Source: Laburnicola sp. R22_1 (taxonomy: Eukaryota; Ascomycota; Dothideomycetes; Pleosporales; Didymosphaeriaceae). Taken from it: DNA of 64,000 nucleotides. Shown piece after piece: positions 59,322 to 64,000 of this stretch (positions within the stretch are counted from its first letter, which is position 1; the number at the start of each line of letters is the position of its first letter). The position numbers and the translations under genes are program-made. The notes beneath the pieces were generated by a model. The model searched no databases. It had not been told where the DNA came from and worked only from the letters and a program-made list of their open reading frames with translations. The stretch spans positions 1,488,001-1,552,000 of the forward strand of contig JACONQ010000018.1 in NCBI GenBank assembly GCA_014281115.1. Direction: 5' to 3'.

Positions 59322-61177
59322 CTACCCACCACTCCGCCTCCTAACCAACCCATCAACATGCACCAACAACGCAACATCATCCCCACACATCCCCGCTCCA
59401 ACACTAACATTAATCCCCACGCCACCCAACCCAGCACCAAACACATCATGCCTAACATCCCCCTTCAACAACGGATTGTGAACCTCCCTCGGCACCACTT
59501 TCTGAATAGCCGCCCGCCACTGCGCCTGCTCCGCACTTACATCCGGCCACGCGTTCTGCACAGCTTTACACCAGTAATGTTTCGTCCTCCGGTGAAACCC
59601 AACCACGACCTGGAAGCCCGCGCAAAAGCGGTGCTGCAAACCCGATTCGACGTGTAAGAAGAGCACGCCGTGGAACTCGAGCGTCGTCTGCGGTATGGCA
59701 AGTTGCTGCGTCGTGGGGTTCCAATGCGAGGGTGGGAAAACGGCGGTCAGACGGACAGGTGGGGTGGCTCGGTCGGCGACGCGTCCTTGGACGTGGAAGC
59801 AGCGCATTTCCAAGGCGAAGAAATCGCGTGGTATGCACAGTTTTTGGCGGACGTAGATGGTGCGGAGGGGGCCTGTGGGGCAACCGTCGAGCGGGACGAG
59901 GGAGCCTGCTTCTACGCGGGCGTACTGGTTGCCGCCATCTAGACATTTGACGCGTATTGCGAGCCGTTGGTTCATGTGGTTGGTGCAGCGGAGCAGAGCC
60001 AGGAGGCGGGTTTTGTCCTTGGGGTCGGCGAGGAATTCGAGTTCGAGATGGAGGCCGAGGGGCGTGGAACTGATGGGGAAGGTGCAGGCGATGTTTTCGC
60101 GCTCTACGGCGCCGCAGTCGCGGAATTCGAGTGGGGAGCGGGCGAGGAGTCCTCGGTAGGTAGACTTTTGAGCGGGTTGAGACTCGGAATTGATGGCTTT
60201 CCATGCGAATAGCGAGTAGTCGTCGGTAGTTTTGAGGATCTCTTCTTGGAGACGGATGAAGGCTTTGTCGCCTTCGCCGTAGAGGAGCGGCATTTGCATG
60301 TCGAAGATACCTAGGAGACAATAGGCGAGGTCTTCGATTCGTGTGGTCTCCCTGTAGGATGCCCAGGACATGCGCTCGGCGAGAGAGACCTCGCTCAAGT
60401 CGCCGTTGTCGAGCACGAAGATGGGGATGCCGGTGGCATTTGATAGCTCTTCCACGAATTCGCTTTTGCCTCCCATCAGCGTCCAGTCTCGGTAGTAAAA
60501 TTGTAGTAAAGTCGGAGCAACAAGCTCTTGGAGGGTCCAACCCCTTGTTATCCAGCGACAATTGGTAAACGCACTGCTTGCCGTTTCAAAGGAAGGGTGG
60601 GTTCCCAGGACATCTTCACCAAGAGGCGGAACATCGTTAAGAAAGACCAGACATATAGCAGAATCCTTGTACCACCTATACATGGAGTTGATGGACTCCT
60701 GGAGCTCTGCGCTTGACGTCTTGTCGATACAGCAAGTCTGCGGGTAAAAGTATCAGTCAGTGAGATGCAGAGTTCGCCTACCCAGCAAGGAAGACAAACA
60801 TCGATCCAGATCCATTGATAGCCCAATTTCTTCGCCTCTTTTGCTGAATGCAGAATCTTTGAGTATCCTTCCCTCCTCATCAGTGCCTGCTCGCTCGTGT
60901 CCGGCAGGCCCATGCCCGCACTCCAGTTCCCGCGCACCAGCATCTCCACAGCCGCAAGCATGGCAGTAGCATTTCCATCACCATTACTACTGCTGGTCTG
61001 GGTACTCTCCGTTTGACCGTTGAACGCCTGCGAAATCGAGCGCATGCGCGTGATCATAGTCATTTCTTGAAACGTGATCTCATCAGCGCCCCAGGTGTGT
61101 GATAAGATGGCGTACTCGGGGACATCTTTCTCGCTGAAAGTTTTGATCTCGAGGGTATCGACATCGATGAGTCGCAT
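59322..61177 (-). CDS. HET-domain (heterokaryon incompatibility) protein, intact
   Basis: Two exons, 60800-61177 and 59322-60737, give 597 residues. The intron has a GTTTGT donor and a CCGCAG acceptor. The HET domain begins MRLIDVDTLEIKTF and continues YAILSHTWGADEITF, then GYQWIWIDTCCIDKTSSAELQESINSMYRWYKDS and CRWITRGWTLQELVAP. This is the HET-E/HET-D type arrangement. After ~300 residues comes GLLARSPLEFRDCG, also typical of these proteins. No NACHT or WD40 repeats follow; the C-terminal region is beta-rich and unassigned. These proteins start programmed death on fusion of unlike hyphae. It lies 20 kb from the wrecked HET gene at 35.5 kb, but the two do not look like recent duplicates. Confidence 0.9.
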
Positions 61178-61815
61178 GCTATCATCTGGGGTGGCTGGGG
61201 GATTTGTCGGTGAGTGGAGGAGTTGCGGGGCGGGATCTGAAGGTGGACTCGCTGGCGGCTCTAGCTACTTCTAGGATAGCTGGAGTTTAGCACGCTAGTG
61301 TAGAGAGAACACTATTGGTATATTCCTGCAAAGTTACTTCAAATCACGTAGTTGCAATGGATGATAAACAAGACAGGTTGAAACCATGCATCTATACTTG
61401 ACATACACGCTTACAAAAAGATAACTTAGTCAAGTCTCAACATTAGGAAAATTAGACCGTGGCGTTTGTAAAGACGAAACATAGCGTTTCAAACATAGAA
61501 GCTTGATATGCGTGAGTTCGCCTGATTTACTTCTTCTGTAATTATCAGAAGCTCCAAGATTGAACAGTGTCTTCGAGCATAATGGAAGGCAGAGTAACAG
61601 CTCACAAATGAGTGGGCCCAAGACGATTAACCCCAGGGCCCAAATAGTTGTCATGGCTATCAATCACGACACATGGCTTTTATACCATAAGTAGGTCTGC
61701 TTTCTCTTGATCGACACGCAATAGAAAAGTAAAAAGCTCCTGAACGTTCACTATGTGTTCTGATCGCTAGCACCGATCGCTGCGTAGACGGGGCTAAGGA
61801 GTCGATACTACGACG
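61178..61815. other. Spacer upstream of the HET gene
   Basis: A 77-codon minus-strand frame (61430-61663) starts MIAMTTIWALGLIVLGPLI, hydrophobic enough for a signal or membrane segment, but nothing else supports it. Otherwise no gene is seen. Confidence 0.4.
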
Positions 61816-61817
61816 TA

Positions 61818-61992
61818 CCGTAGACTCTTGCGTATAAGGGGTGTTGTAACCGTATTTAGAATCCTAGTTGAACCAATCAACAGAGCCATATCTCCTACCT
61901 TTGCCCCACAACCAGTCTAACTATAAGCCCTAATTGGTTTAACAGGGATTCCAAATGCGGTTACAACACCCCTTATACGCAAGAGTCTACGG
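61818..61992. mobile_element. TA-duplicating MITE (175 bases)
   Basis: The inverted ends share at least 35 bases beginning CCGTAGACTCTTGCGTATAA and ending TTGTAACCG. TA lies on both sides (61816-61817 and 61993-61994). The non-coding middle is ~75 bases. The target duplication points to a Tc1/mariner/pogo-type enzyme, but the ends match none of the full elements in this window. Confidence 0.9.
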
Positions 61993-62188
61993 TAGTTTAA
62001 GAAATGAGCATTTCCGCAACGAGATTTACAGTTTCGCGGGGTATCGCTAGGGAGATACGTTTCCGGCTCCGTGCCGCCTTCGTTAATCAACATGATTTCG
62101 TAGTCAGCTCAGCTTTGACTTTGACAACGAGAGCATGACGGGCGATCTCCCGTAGTGATGTGCCGACCATGTGCAAACCTTCACGATA

Positions 62189-63978
62189 AGCTAGCGTACA
62201 AGGATCCTGATCACCCGGTGTTTCTGATCACCCCATCAAAACGCGACACCTGAACAAAACACGCGATATCTCTCTACAACGCTCATCAATATGGACGCCC
62301 GCGAGCATGCTATACAATCCGCTATTCGCGATTTCGCTGCAGGTCTTTATACAAGTCAGCGTGCAGCTGCAAAGGCGTACGGCATCTCCCAGTCTACGCT
62401 ATCGATGCGACTCCGTGGCGTAACAACGAGCTCGCTCAGTCACCAGCACCAGCAGCGATTAACTCCTCGACAGGAGGACTTTCTAGTAGAATGGATCCTT
62501 GAAGAAGACGCGCGCGCCTGCCCTCCCTCACACGCTCGCGCGCGAGAAATGGCCAATCGAATCCTACGTATGAACGGCGACGATCGTCCTGTTGGCAAGC
62601 ACTGGCTATACCACTTTATCAAGCGCCAGCCACGTATCGCCTCTGTAGTCGGCAGAAAGCTAGAGGCTCAGAGAGCTGATGCAGCGACTCCAGAGCAGTT
62701 GCGCGCGTTCCCAGAGCGCTATGAGCAGACTCGACAGCGGCTCAACATACAGGCGGAGAATACATACAATATGGATGAGACTGGCGTTGCTCTAGGAGTA
62801 TGTACAAACACTAGAGTACTCTCTAGTAGTCAGAAAAAGAAGGCTTACATTCGGTCTCCAGAGAATCGCGAGTGGGTCTCTATAATTGAGTGCGTATCGG
62901 CGACAGGGCAGAAACTACGCTGCGCAGTTATCTTCAAAGGCCAGAGCCTACAGACTACCTGGTTCCCAGCTAAATCCGTGCCTAGCTGGCTCTATACAAC
63001 CTCTGAGAACGGATGGACGTCGAAAGCGATAGGTGTTGAGTGGCTACAGCGTATATTCATACCTGAGACGGCTATAGGTGATGGCCAGTACCGCCTTCTT
63101 ATCCTCGACGGTCACGGCAGCCATATTGATATAGACTTCCTTTGGCTCTGCAAGCAGCATCGAATCGAGCTCTTATACCTACCTGCGCACTCCTCACACG
63201 TCCTACAGCCTCTAGATCTTGCTCCTTTCTCTGTAATCAAGTCTAGTTACAGACGTCAGATCCAGGAGCTCGCATCACTCGACGACGCTGCGCCTGTCAA
63301 GAAGGAGCGCTTTATCACCTGCTATCATCAAGCTAGGGAGGAAGGCTTCACAGAGCGTGTGATTCGAGCTGGCTGGCAGGCATCTGGTATCTGCCCATTC
63401 AACATCAATCACGTGCTCAGCTCGTCGCAGGTCTCTCAGAGGCCTACTACGCCTACACGTCAGCAGCAGCCTCAGCAGCAGCTCCAGAGCTTCCTCTCGA
63501 CTCCCCAGGGCCCTCACGATCTCTATATAGCGCAGCGCAGCGTCCAGAGCGTTGAGAATCTAGGTCGTACGACCCGGCTGCTCCTACAGAAAGCAGGTAA
63601 GGCTCTAGCAGCTGCAAATACTAGAGCTGCAGGCCTAGAAGCAGAGAAAAGACGCCTTGAGCAGCAGCTAGAGATATCTACCTCTCAGTGTCAGCGTAAG
63701 CGCGTTCGAGTAGACCCAAATCAACGCTTTGCAGAGGTAGAGAGTATTAGGGAGGCTATGCGCGCAGCTGAGGCTTCAGCAGTCCAACCACGTAGATCTA
63801 CTATATCAAGCACCTCAGAAACAGCTGCTATAGCTACAGCAGCTGCAGCGCTTGAATCTATGTGTAGTCAATGGCAATTATAAGCAGCGTTGCTGAGATA
63901 TCGCGCGTTTTGTGCAGGTGTCGCGTTTTGGTAGAGTGATCAGAAACACCGGGTGATCAGGATCCTTGTACGCTAGCT
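62189..63978 (+). mobile_element. Fot1/pogo-like DNA transposon 3 (apparently intact)
   Basis: The ends are ~90-base inverted repeats starting AGCTAGCGTACAAGGATC, with CTGATCACCC present twice at a 17-base period (62207 and 62224) and a more internal ACGCGACACCTG block. TA lies on both sides (62187-62188 and 63979-63980). Length is 1,790 bases. Confidence 0.92.
62291..63883 (+). CDS. Pogo/Fot1 transposase (DD35D), full length
   Basis: A continuous frame of 530 residues. A psq-type helix-turn-helix lies near the start (YTSQRAAAKAYGISQSTLSMRLRG). A CENP-B-like second DNA-binding block follows (HARAREMANRILRM, then VGKHWLYHFIKRQP). The catalytic aspartates are in YNMDETGVALG, LLILDGHGSHIDIDF and HVLQPLDLAPF, with 35 residues between the last two. 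A coiled coil follows near the C-terminus (AAGLEAEKRRLEQQLE). It has no stops. It is related to the enzyme at 36.4 kb but clearly a different family: it is shorter and lacks the Lys/Glu-rich tail. Confidence 0.93.
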   Translation: MDAREHAIQSAIRDFAAGLYTSQRAAAKAYGISQSTLSMRLRGVTTSSLSHQHQQRLTPRQEDFLVEWILEEDARACPPSHARAREMANRILRMNGDDRPVGKHWLYHFIKRQPRIASVVGRKLEAQRADAATPEQLRAFPERYEQTRQRLNIQAENTYNMDETGVALGVCTNTRVLSSSQKKKAYIRSPENREWVSIIECVSATGQKLRCAVIFKGQSLQTTWFPAKSVPSWLYTTSENGWTSKAIGVEWLQRIFIPETAIGDGQYRLLILDGHGSHIDIDFLWLCKQHRIELLYLPAHSSHVLQPLDLAPFSVIKSSYRRQIQELASLDDAAPVKKERFITCYHQAREEGFTERVIRAGWQASGICPFNINHVLSSSQVSQRPTTPTRQQQPQQQLQSFLSTPQGPHDLYIAQRSVQSVENLGRTTRLLLQKAGKALAAANTRAAGLEAEKRRLEQQLEISTSQCQRKRVRVDPNQRFAEVESIREAMRAAEASAVQPRRSTISSTSETAAIATAAAALESMCSQWQL

Positions 63979-64000
63979 TAGGACTTGTTTGAAACAGGTT

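Overview
The window looks like a chromosome segment of a filamentous ascomycete (Pezizomycotina, probably a Dothideomycete; this is inference). The evidence is short GT-AG introns of about 45-90 bases, a Zn2Cys6 regulator, an NsdD-type GATA factor, HET-domain genes, fungal Fot1/pogo and Tc1 transposons, and an AT-rich block degraded in the way repeat-induced point mutation (RIP) degrades repeats. Genes lie singly on both strands with no operons.

Bases 1-13,100 are conserved housekeeping genes: a flavin amine oxidase, a MYND zinc-finger protein, a tRNA-Ile-like gene with a bad 5' arm, gamma-tubulin, a glycerophosphodiester phosphodiesterase, epsilon-COP, a methyltransferase with a one-base frameshift, and spermidine synthase. 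From about 13.4 to 22.1 kb the DNA is an AT-rich, gene-free island made of decayed mobile DNA. It holds several layers of inverted repeats, telomere-like tracts at both flanks and two minisatellites. From 23.6 to 32.7 kb are an intronless NAD kinase, a long repeat-rich spacer, a Zn2Cys6 transcription factor and a probable small secreted protein.

From 33 kb on, core genes (glutamate-cysteine ligase, NsdD, an arylsulfatase, a coiled-coil protein, an intact HET protein) alternate with accessory DNA. I found three Fot1/pogo-like DD35D elements (one RIP-killed, two with open transposases), one Tc1-like DD34E element with a single stop, two hAT-type MITEs with exact 8-base target duplications and one TA-duplicating MITE. 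One intact pogo element sits inside a HET-domain gene, which is now a pseudogene.

The most striking pattern is that all three pogo elements, whose terminal sequences differ, carry an element-specific motif twice in the terminal repeat at exactly 17-base spacing. Also notable is an in-frame TGA in an otherwise fully modelled glutamate-cysteine ligase. Exon boundaries were set by hand from splice signals, reading phase and recognisable family motifs. No database search was possible.
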